From Apoda limacodes (taxonomy: Eukaryota > Arthropoda > Insecta > Lepidoptera > Limacodidae), in NCBI GenBank assembly GCA_946406115.1, contig OX291550.1, positions 20,374,722-20,438,721 of the forward strand: a stretch of DNA of 64,000 bases. The letters are read 5' to 3'. A model generated the notes under the pieces. The model ran no database searches. It worked only from the letters and a program-made list of their open reading frames with translations, and was not told where the DNA came from. The stretch's first letter is position 1. Every line of letters starts with the position of its first letter. Of this stretch, positions 23,929-35,900 are shown in pieces. Position numbers and translations under genes: made by a program.

Positions 23929-26900
23929 GTAGGTATCATCTTACACATAAAAGTTAGCTTATAACATATGTAAAGACCACTTACAAGGTTTTTATAGCAA
24001 GAGGTAAAACAGGTTGGCAAATAGATTGAAAGATTCAGTATCGAAATTTTACCAACGCCAACCTGATAGGTATTGATGGCACGAAATTCTGTCACAAAAT
24101 GTGCTGTGAATGTATAAATGAAATAAATTAATTTTATAATTTTTTACTATTTATAATCTAATAAGTAACACGATTAGTTGTCAATAAGCAACTTTATTAA
24201 ATCTCTACATTTTGCTTAGAAGCGGAACCTGAAGCGAAACAAAGTAAGCTTTGTTTACTGAGTGTTTTAAAAAGTGGCCCTTAATTATATATTTTTACGT
24301 TTATTTACCTATTTCCCTGTTCAGAAATTAAAACTAAACTTTTCTAAATTAAAAATTTCTATGACCTGATAAAAAGAGAAATTTTCCTGTGTCAGTTGTC
24401 AAAATAGTAATTTCTGATGATAGCGGTCGGTCATCGCTTTTGTGCGAGCGCGACGACAAATAGTTATGCGCGTGCAACAGAGACAAATAGTGACCGTTCA
24501 TTGAACAAAATTCTTCCTGCTTCGCGTCCGTGCTATAGCAGAATATTTAACTGATTTATAAAGTTCCAATAGATGACAGAGAGGCGAGGCTGGTGCAAAA
24601 TCAGGAGACAATTGCCATTCACCCCATTGTGCCCCGATGAAACACATTTTTTACAGAACAGGAGTACTTTAACAGTTACTTTTGTTGTCCCTGAGTTGTA
24701 TCTAAAGTTTTAAACAGTCAAAAATTTCTGGAACAAGTATTAAATGTAAATATCTTAATAAAAAATTGTAACAAAGGAGTCACAATGTAGGAGACCATTC
24801 TGCTCCTTATACTAAACAACTTGATGGGTCGTAATCTCGAAAAAAGAATTTGAAGTGTCTTACAAAAATCCGATCACTTGATCGAACTAAGTATGAAAGG
24901 TAAAATTTTTTATTTGCGATTCACCCTTATTGCAATTTCAACTAATCTTTACTTTTTTGAATGTAGTACTTACTTTGTGGCTGCATATACTTCTGTCATT
25001 TGTCATATTATCCTCTAATTTTGTTATGCCTTAAGCCACGTTTCCACCTGCAAGAACACTCGATGTAGGCTTGCACGAGTTTCTTGCAAATACCGTTTAC
25101 ATACTGTCGGACACTTCTTACGGATTTTTTCTTGCAGGTGGAAACGCAGCCTAAGGAATAGCGCGCACGAACAACTTCTGTCTCTGCAAAAAAATTGTCT
25201 TTTATGTCAAGGAAATGGGTTTGAATGAAAGTTCGCACAATGTCCCCTGGCTGCCGTGTTGCAACGTACGTGCACTTTGATATAAACCCATTAAAATATA
25301 AAATTGTTTTTATTGATTGGAGAGAAACGTTGCTTGTACGTGCTAAAGGTAGATAAAACAGAAGAGGCAGAATTTGCCCACGCTGTAAACGCCCATGAAT
25401 ATTTACCTCAACGTGGTTGATTTTACGCATTTCTCACATAAAAGGAACTTCTTTTTCATAAGAAGACTCGTTTTAACATAAAATTGACAATAATTCTGCA
25501 TTATTATGAATTCCAGGCCAACCCCTCCTTCTCCAACCCTGACGGCCCAAGTTGACTCATCAGTAGCTTGCTTGTGGCTATTAACGCCATTATCGGCCGG
25601 TACAGCTGTGGTGGCAGTTCTTGTTGCTGTATCGACCAACAACTGGCTCCACACTGAAGAAAATATGTTAAATCCTAACTTTAATGGAACCGGCAGGCGC
25701 GAATTAGTCGCAAAACACACTATTTCTGGACTTTGGAGGATTTGTCACACAGAACGTAAGTAATTGTATTTATGAAATCAATCGGGATTTCTTTTGAGTA
25801 ATTAAATGATTTAAGAGAAAGCCCTCGTACTTAATAGTCAAATGCAAGGCCTAATATAAAAGGTCTCGAATTGTACGACCGTTCACTGCGGTGGAGGTTT
25901 TGTCTATTTTGTTTCCTGGTTTTGTTATCATAATGATAAAACTTTACAGAGTTGTACAAATACAAACATATGTTTCATTGCTCTCTCGTGTATTTCTTAA
26001 CCACATTTGTATAATTTTTTTTGTATTCCAGACTTTATTATTTATTTATTTTAATTAAAAAAAAGCAGTAGTTTTGTTAATATGGATGATATAAAATTTC
26101 GACTTCAAATATTCCTTCTTCGATATTACTTAGAGCATTTTTTGTTGTTAAACAAATAATAGCAACTACTGTGGTTGCCCAACAAAAAAAAGAAAACCTT
26201 GCAATATATACATTGCTTTGGATCGGAAATAGTTAATACCCTGAATTGACACATAGGCTATAAATTGGAATAGTCAAGTAATTAAAGGAATAACTATAAC
26301 TGGATTCCTATAACTACATCTATAGCTCGCTATATCAATCTTTCTTAATTCAATATTTTTGCCACGGTCAAAACCAGTCTTCATTATAAAAACGAAAATT
26401 ATGGTTAACTAGCTCTTATTGCTTTAAGTATTTCATAAAATTTTCAAAACATCGTCACAGAAGGCTGGTGGTCGGCAAAGTACAATGGCGTATCAAACTT
26501 CCGTACGCGGCTGCGGTCCTACAATGCATCGTGCAGGAAATGCATTGTGCTTGCAGTACCGCACCGCACTCGGCCCACTTTCGTTCCATTTACAAAGTCC
26601 GTTGATGCACCAGTCCTGCTTGGACGTTTATGACTGGTCCATTTCTGCATTAAATAACATCGCTTTTGTTTTAAATCTGGTACCAGCAAAGCTTTATTTC
26701 TTTGTATGTGTATTTTAGTTGTCAGCATTTTTATTTTTTACAGTAATTTCAGTTTTTTACCAGATTGTATGTGTGAATGTATAAAGTATCGGTTTTCATT
26801 CCACCAAGGGGTAACCAGTGGCTGGATACATATCCACAGCACAATGTGGCGACATTCTTATTGCACCAACAACTTTAGTTTTGCTTGACAGGTGGTGAGC

Positions 26901-29900
26901 CTGTCGCCACAAAACTGCGTCTGGTGTAGTGTATCTGGACTAAGGTGCCTTTATTTATAAATACCTGCTTTATAGTGATAAGCGGTAAAATAATGGACCA
27001 TGGACAGAATAATAAACACCTTTTACTACTAATTCTAGACAAACTATATATTAAGTCAGGATTGGACATGGGAGAATGATAAGCGGTAAAAAGAAAAACC
27101 CGGAGTGGAACAATAATATGAATGATTTATTTCTTTTACAGGAAAGTAGTTAATTTATTTTAATGTTAATTAATTAAATATTAAAAACAGGTGTCAGTGA
27201 CGGATAATTTGTGTCTTTAGTACTGTTCAGTTCACTAGTTCATCATAATGTTAAATTTTGATATTGCTTTTTAAATATAAGTGAGGACCCATGGGATTGG
27301 TAATGACGTCTATAAATATAAGTGAGGGCTCATTGGATTGGAAATGACGTCAAAAAACTATGAGTGAGGGCGCATAAGATTGAAAATGACGTCTATAAGT
27401 GAGGGTTCTTTGAATTGGGAATGACGTTTACACAATATAAGTGAGGGTTCAATGAATTGGGAATGACATTTACACACTATAAGTGAGGGCTCATTGGATT
27501 GGAAAGAACGTTTAAAAAATGTGCAAAAGATTTAAATGCAATCATATACAATTACGAAAGTTAATAACATTTTTTTTCTTTTTCCATCATATACAATATG
27601 TAACGGAATACCCCCAAATCCCTTAAAGGGGTTGAAGGGTATCCGGTACACAAGTATTTAGTAATGGACCCAAAGGTTTAATCATTAACCTGAAGCATCC
27701 GCAGCTTTCAGAAATTTGGTGAAAGCTTGAAAAGAACTTCTCCTTAAACTCAGCTGTGTGGGGGTCGATAACCGGTCATTTTGTCAAAATTTGTGATGAA
27801 ATATCTGAATCATTTTTTCTAATCATTTTTCTATTTTTACCTACAGGTGATGTCTCTGTGAGGCTAATTTGATAAACAAAAAAGTAGTTTAAGAACTTTT
27901 GCTCTTTTATTTTAAAAATATATGAGTGAAATTACAAGAAAATTATTAACATATAATTAATACGTCGTAAAATGTCTTTCATCGCTAATAAAGATACATG
28001 TTTCGTTATTTTTATTTATTAATATGCATGTTCAATTTAGAATATTCGTGCAGACAGCCGGTTTAGTAATTACTAGCCACGCTACGTTAAGATTGTGTAA
28101 TCATAAATTTTAATTACAATAAAAACTTAGTCAATGTCGCTACTGCGATCCGTTGTTCTTTGAAGAACCCGGACATCAGAAATCGTGCAGAGTGAGAGGG
28201 AAGATTTTTCTCTTTTCTGCACATATTTTATCTAAAGGGTTCTTCATAAATAATTACATGTTTTTCGTAATTAACGAAAAATTGGTTTAAATCTTACAAT
28301 AGTGAAAAGATTCCATCAGATTATTTTTACAGAATATAAATTAAATGAAAAATAATAAAAATAAATTAATTAAAATTTTAATAAAAAATTATCAAAAGGT
28401 GGAAATGCTACGAAATGTACCTATCATGGAGGCAACTTTGAATCATTTTTGTAAATGTTACGTACCTACGGGAAGGAAGCAAATGTTTGAAATAGAAGTT
28501 AAAATACTCAAAAGTTTTTTTTTTGTTTAGTGTTCAGTTCACTTTGAACCGCTTGTGTGAAAACGAACGTGCGTACGTACCTAGCTAATTTTTAAAATGG
28601 GAAGTTAAAAAGGGTTTTAATTCAGTGTTTTAGTAAATGAAGGTTACTTTGAATCATTTTGTGAATTAAGATAGGTAGCTACATAGGTAGTTAATGTTTG
28701 AAAAAGTAGATAAGTACAGTGTTAGTGAATGTACCTATGTCATTGAACCATTGTTGTTAAAACTGAATTTTTTTAATGCAGTGCTTAGTGAAAAAGTTTA
28801 GTGAATTAAAGAAGTAAGCTGCTGCTGAAGCTTTTTAGTGAAGTAGGTAGCTTTTAGCCATCCTGTTTTTAATTTTGCGTAGCGTCGCACAAATTCGCGT
28901 TTCTACGCCGAAAAAAGTACCAGAAACACAAACGACAGGACGTCGCACACGTTGTAGGTAGATAATTGTGTAACTGGAGTCGTACGAATTCAAAAGTACA
29001 AGATTCTCATAAATTAGCGGGTGGCATATTCTAAAGTTCATTAGGCTTCATGGTTAAGTCAGAAACGTAAAATTATTTTATGAAAATAGTATGAAAAACT
29101 GAAATGCCGATTTTCAGCGTGAAACTTTGAATAGTGATTGCTGAATAGGTGCACTCTTGCATTTTCGTTACACTCTGTTTATATCAATCAATAATGGAGA
29201 ATCACCATGCAGTCAGATCTAATGTATTACTTTGGATTAAGAATAATGAAAATAACCCCTGATAATAATATTACTTTTTTATTTTAGATTAAAAGTATTA
29301 TGATAAATACATTTAGCTTAGAGAAATGCTTCTTTCTATAAGACGTGTTTTTTTGTTTATTTTACAGCTGGAAGCACAGTGTTTAGATGTTTGGATATCC
29401 CTTATTTTCCACTGTCACGATACGCGCCAGACCCTAGTGACTCCACGAATGCTATACCATGTAAGTATTTTCTGTACCGAAAACAGATCAACAGATATCA
29501 CTAATAATCGTGAATCCCGAGAAAATATACTTGAAATGAACCTTATTTTCTTACTCTAGTAGTTAAACTGTCGTTGGACGTGGATGATCTTCACCACTAA
29601 ACGCTGGGTAACTTTAACGGTGGTGCTGCTTACACTCTATTGCAAGAAGTTGGGGTGGTACAAAAAGTTGTTGCGGTATTAAAAGTTGTGGCGATATGAA
29701 AAGATGAGGCCTTTAAAAAAGTTTGGTAATGTGAATCATTTGTGGCATTTACTATCGTTGGTATTTTAATTGTTTAGCTGGGTACACAAAATCTCAATAT
29801 ATAAAAGGGAAAGCTTGTTTGTTTGTTATCCTTTCGTAACAGAGAAAGAAAAATAACAAAGACTTTTTATCACAAGTAATCAAACAATACAGAGACAGAT

Positions 29901-32900
29901 ACAGATTTTATTCATAACAATGTTACAAGTCATTACATAATAGTTTAACATAAATTATGGTATGTCAAAATATTGAATTATATAAAGTAATGCTAAAGGA
30001 ATTATAATAAACATTTAAACGAAAATAACAATAATAAAAATTAAAAAAATAATAATAATTATTTTTATTATTATAATAATTACACAGTGGCAGCTCCATG
30101 AATTCTTTGAAATCATAGAACTGCATCTGCAAAAGCCAGGTCCTTAGTCTCTCATTAAATATATTAGCGGAAGAAGCATCTCTTATCCTTTGCTGCAGAC
30201 GGTTGTAGACTGCAGGACCGATCACATAAACAGAATTCTCCGACCTAGATAGCCGATGAGACACCATGCTTAACTTTTCCCGGTGCCGTGTAGTGTACGT
30301 ATGACGTGTACCCCGTTTTGCAAACGTTTCTAGGTTTTCGTACGTGTAAACAGCTACCTGGTACATGTGTATGCAAGCGAGAGTCAAAATTTCGTATTTA
30401 GAAAAATACTCTTTGGCTGAGACGTCGTCCGGCACCCCGGCCATTGCTCGCACCGCTCGTTTTTGCATTACGAAGGTTCGGTTTCTGTCAGCTGCTCGTG
30501 CCCATAGCTCTGTGCCGTAGGTGAGCAGAGAATGGACAGTCGCGAAGTAACAAACTCTTACAACTTTCTTATCCGCCGTTGCTTCGAGTCGACGCAATGC
30601 AAAACAGGCTCGGCCTAGACGGGCGCAGAGACCATCTATATGTAAGTTCCATGAGAAACTGCTGTCGAGGTCGAAACCCAACAACTTCACTGACGAAACC
30701 TGCTTTAGGTCAGAATTTTGTACACGCAATTTTATAGTGGGCGGTGCTCTACCGTTTAAGTTAATATACATAAAGCAGGTTTTGTCCAGATTTAATGCAA
30801 GACCGTTGTCTCCGAACCACTCATGTAATTGCTGAGTCACGGAATTAATCGTGCCTTCGAGCTCTGATTGCGACTGTGCGGTCACAACGCATACCACATC
30901 GTCAGCATACATAAATACATCTCCTTTCGCTATATACGATGGTAAATCATTTAGCAGTATACTAAATAGTGTATTAGAGAGACACGATCCCTGTGGCACG
31001 CCCATTTCGTTTTCTGCCTCATAGGACTTTACGCGGCCGCTGTCCCCGACCACCACCTGAGTTCTGCCAGACATGAAGGATGTCAGAAGTTCCGCAGTTG
31101 GACCTCTGTTGCCGTAGTGTTGCAGCTTTAGACGAATTAAAGTCTTATCTTCGGTATCGAAAGCGCGGGAGAGATCACAGCAGATTAACGCTGCGTGCTT
31201 ACCGCTCTCCCGAGCGTTAATAACATGCCATATGACCTCCCTCACAAGATCGGTGGTAGAACGGCCTGGCCTGTAAGCGTACTGCCTTTCTGACAGTATT
31301 TGCTCCCCGCACAGGAATGACAACGGTCTGTGATTGAGATCGACCTCAAAAGTCTTGAACAATTGAAATAGGGCGGTAGGTAAACAGTACTGCCTTACTG
31401 CCTTTTCCTTTGTATATAGGTACCACCTTTACCTTTTATACTACTAGGATTACATGGCGATAACCAAAGTCGTCATCAGAATTTACTTTGGGGTTGCGGG
31501 TGGTTAAAATTGACCAAAAAAATTTGTTCAGTAAAATAAATACGTTCATCGTGTCAGTTGGGTAAGTCATGATTTGGGGAATAGGGGGATACTGAACCCA
31601 TCCCTAACGAAGCTATGGTAATGACCTAATAATTCCATGCAGGTTAAACTGTGGATTATATTACCGGTTTTTTAAACTGCTGAATGGTAGCAGCAGAGAC
31701 AAATAAGAAAAAGTATCTACAAATATTAATATCAATTAAAAATTATAATTAAAGTTATAGCTATAGTTACCGAGATATAGCCATTTCTAGTTTAACAGCT
31801 GTCATCTGACAGATTTCAATTTTAACAAGAGGAAACTGTTGCAGTTGTAAGTATAGGTAGGTACTTTACAGTATTTTTTTTAAATGTGTAGTCTTAAGTA
31901 AGAATATTAGATTTAAATTTTTACAAGAGAAAATTGTATAATTTGTTGGTAGTACCTAGTAGTACCACGGGTAAGAAGCGGACTTGCTGATTCTGCGAGC
32001 TATGTCGGTGACTAAGGTTCTCTTCTGGATATCCTCATTTCGGATTCGATCCTTTAGAGAAACTGTAAGCATAGCTCGTACAATAGCGGGTTTAGCCACT
32101 TTACGCTTGTTAATAATATCTTATGTTATACAGTTTGTATATAAGAGTATTTGTATATATTTTACATTTCTTGATTGGACATTGTATGATTCCAGATGTG
32201 GTGACAAGATCAGCAACTCCATTGCTGCTCGCAGTGCTGACTCAAGTTTTTGGCGCACTTTGCTGCGTCTTAGGCCACTGTGTAAAAGGCCGTCGCCTGT
32301 ACACATTTATTGCAGGCGTTCTTTTTATAGTTTCAGGCAAGTTATATTTATTTCTATCTTCTGACAGCTCACGTAAAATACTACTCACTCACGTAAAATG
32401 AGCCAGTTATCAGCGTAAGGTTTCTATGGCCACTATTTGATTATAGTAAGAAAGTTTGCTACAGCAAGCTACTTTTAGATTTAGTTGTAGTCCATTCCTG
32501 AAGGCTCTTTCAAATGTTTCAGGAGAAAAGCCTTTGTCCTTTTCCGTTTCTTCAACTATCTCTTTGCCAAATTCCAGTTCAGTGTTGGATGCTCCGTTGC
32601 GACGTAAAGAAAGGACAAACAAACACACACAATCACTTTCACATTTATTAGTATGGATTGCTGATTGATTGAATTTTAGCACCTGTTCATCAGTGTACAG
32701 AACTTTCATTAGGGGCTTATGTTGGTACTCTTTATATATCCTTCATTTAAATTTAAACATATGTAGATATAATTTAATTGCAAATTTTAGAATATACAAT
32801 CCTGAGTGAGGACTATTTCAGAGGTCAATCCATCAAGTGACTGGTCGTCTCACACTATGTTTTTCAAATCGCGGTTATCACTTTAAAAGCTTCTCGCCCT

Positions 32901-35900
32901 ACAGTTTCTGCATACGAAGTATATCAGTTGTATTAGTTACTGTAATTGTTCTATTCAGTAAGTTGATTAGGACCTTCTCACGTAAAAAAACTCTAACCGT
33001 ACCTTGCTGAGCGAATTTGTATTCTTCAACTTAAGTAGCCAATATACATTGGCTGCGCTACTCAGTTTACTGTGATTTAACTTATTCGCTACCCTATGAA
33101 ATATTTTAAACTCTTTTCGCTTCTGTATATATTGAAAAATCTGTGTAGTACCTTTTACGTTATTTACGGAAATTTTAAGCTTCTTTATTTTGTATCTTTA
33201 TCACGTGTGTGTAATAATTTTATTGACTTGTTATATACCGTCGAACGGAACAGTATCAAAGTTTGGGTAGATAAATCGAAATCGGAGAAAACTGTACCAA
33301 TAATATACCACTGTACCAATAATATACCAGATTCTTCAGCGGCTAATTATATTACTTATCTAATTTTGATATGAATACATACTATATTTAATAAACTTCT
33401 AATTATTATAAAATTTCAATGAAACAATGGAGTTTGTGGCCCAGTTGCAATCATCCAACAGAAACGATAAGCAAAGTTAAGCATCGTCGGACGTGATCAG
33501 TTCCCGAATGAGTAACCGCGTCGCTTTTGGATGTTGTCATATTATGATAGCTTACGGCCTTATGAGCAGTTTGAAAACTCCGACACTTAAGTGGCCACTA
33601 GCTTGACAAACGTTCGCCAATTAGCACTGGGTCAGCATGGTGGACTATGGCCTAAGTGTGCTTTTCTGAGCAAAAGCCAGTGCCCCTGCAGTAATGTGTA
33701 TAATGGGTGCGGCAAGGAAGGCAAAAGTTTTTAATATCATACCTTATTAAAACTTTTTAACATAAAAAAACAACCGGCTCCATAAAGATGCAGTAAAAAT
33801 GTATAAATAATTACTTATTTGAAAAAAACTAATCTGTATTTTTGAAGTCGGAACACACTTCACTTTCATGACATCAACTTCAAACTGTAATTCAGATCAG
33901 AGTTTTTGACATTTTTAGTGCATCTTTTTGAAGCCGGTTTTTTTTTGTTAAAAAGTTTTTATTTTTATTTTTGAGTGACGAATTGTTTTTTTTTACCTAT
34001 TATTTTTTTGAACAAAAATTAAAGTTTTTAAATTCACTTCATTAATATGGGATCACCTCGGAAGTATACCCTTTTAAATAAAATCAAAATTCATCTATAT
34101 ATGACAGAGTTATGCCCTAACATACATTAAAAAAATACAAACATCCGAATCGAAAACCTCCTCTTTTATACTGATAAAATTCTCATTTTAAAATCGGTAA
34201 TCTCGCGAGGTATATTTTATTAAGGTTTCAGACATTTATTTACCAATAAATAAATATAATTCACTTTTCTGAGTAGACTTTTGATAGTGGATAGTTGTTA
34301 ATAAATAATAGTCAGTTGGATCCTATTAATCCCGGACACCCGGGGTTTACACCTATTTATTTACTATTGATGTGACAATACCATCCATTCATTTTTAAAG
34401 AAACCATTAGCTGCATATTTTCAAAGTACGGCCAGTATCTTTACAACAATAGTACCTTATAGTTCCCCTGGTGGAACCACGAGTACTTACAAATCCTAGT
34501 GGAACTGCTCAGTCAAACCAACAGACCGTAAGGCTATTTTTTAAGGGTGCTAAAAATATGTGTCATATATGCCATGTCTTTTTTGAAACCCTATTATTTT
34601 GATTAATAAAATGAGTTCACAAGCACTTTCAAACAGAACTGAAAGAGTTATAATTATCGTCTATTATTTATAATTTACTACTAGTCAAGCTCACCTGAAG
34701 GAGATATTACCAGCTAAAAAACAGATAATAATTTGCCGACCGAACATTTCGTTATAACCAGCACCCTCCGGTAGCTAACAATGTTCGATATTCACCTCCA
34801 TGGGCGCGTCATCTCCATTATCGTTGTGGGATTTTTACGGCAACTCCTTGGTTATACCATCGAAGTTAGTTAACTAGAGCTGCAGCTAAGGTTCGTTCGT
34901 GGAATTCGGTTATAGTTACTCCTTCGGGAACGTTTGAATTTTCCGGGATAAAAAGTAGCTTTTGTCCTTCTCCGTAACTTTAACTTATCACTGTGCAAAA
35001 TTTTAGCTCAATTGGATGCTCCATTGCGGCAGTATTGAGTAACAAACTTTATAGTTATTCCTGCAGGAACTTCTTAATTTGGATAAATCATGACCTAGTT
35101 TTATACTAATCCATCCAGTAGTTGAACCGTGTTTGAGTAACAAACAACCAAACATCCAAACTTTCGCATTTATGATATTAATGGGATAGCTGGTAATTAA
35201 TAAATTTTGCCAGCGGTTCCACCCGCCCTTAATTTGGTTATCGGCGTGGGTTAACGACAACTTTATTATCCTAATGAGGTTTGCTATAGCAAGCTTTAGT
35301 TCGTTTCTGCTCGGTTATAGCTATTCCCGCAGGAAATTTTGTATTTTTCAGGATAAAAGCTATCCTATGTCCTTTTAGGGGCTCAAACTATCTCCATACC
35401 ATATTGCATCCAAATGGGTTCAGCGGTTTAAGCGTGAAGAGGTAACAGACAGACAGAGCTACAATTAACAAGTTAAATCAAAATCGGTTTTCGACCCTTG
35501 GGAAACGAATATCAACCCCAAGTATCCCTGGTTTAAACTGTACTGTGCGATGGATGGCACATTCCCGTAGAAATGAGGTGACTGATCTTCTTATACACAA
35601 TATAATTTAATTAAGAATAAACTATTTTGGTTTCAGGTCTGATCATGCTGACCGGCATCGTCATGTACATTTCTGTATTCAAGTCACAAGTTGGTCACAA
35701 GTTAAGATATATGACAGTTTTTGATACTCCTAGAATGTCATACAGCTATGGATATTCTTTTGGACTTTATATCAGCGGATTTGTTGCTGTTGAGCTGGCA
35801 GGGACGTCAGCTATATTTTTATTTCTACAGTGGTATCAAAAAGATTGGATAACCGAGTTGACGGAAAAAGCTAATGCAGATAGCCGTGCTTGGGATCGTG

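Larger units (their letters stand above)
25756..29367 (+). other. TARP intron (TM1 exon to loop exon)
   Basis: A GT-AG intron of 3612 bp. It holds a GC-richer block at 26460-26680 of unknown nature, a family D repeat (26810-26951) and the minisatellite at 27276-27515. The rest is AT-rich and unremarkable. Confidence 0.7.

Noticed and set aside
25008..25430. 140-codon - strand frame
   Set aside because: Spans the fold-back element at 25028-25155; no motif.
25403..25720. 105-codon frame on the - strand opposite the TARP TM1 exon
   Set aside because: Shadow of the real exon, with no domain and no splice context.
32410..32709. 99-codon frame on the - strand and 70-codon frame on + in the TARP intron
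   Set aside because: Both overlap a dispersed repeat with a known type of end; neither has a recognisable domain.
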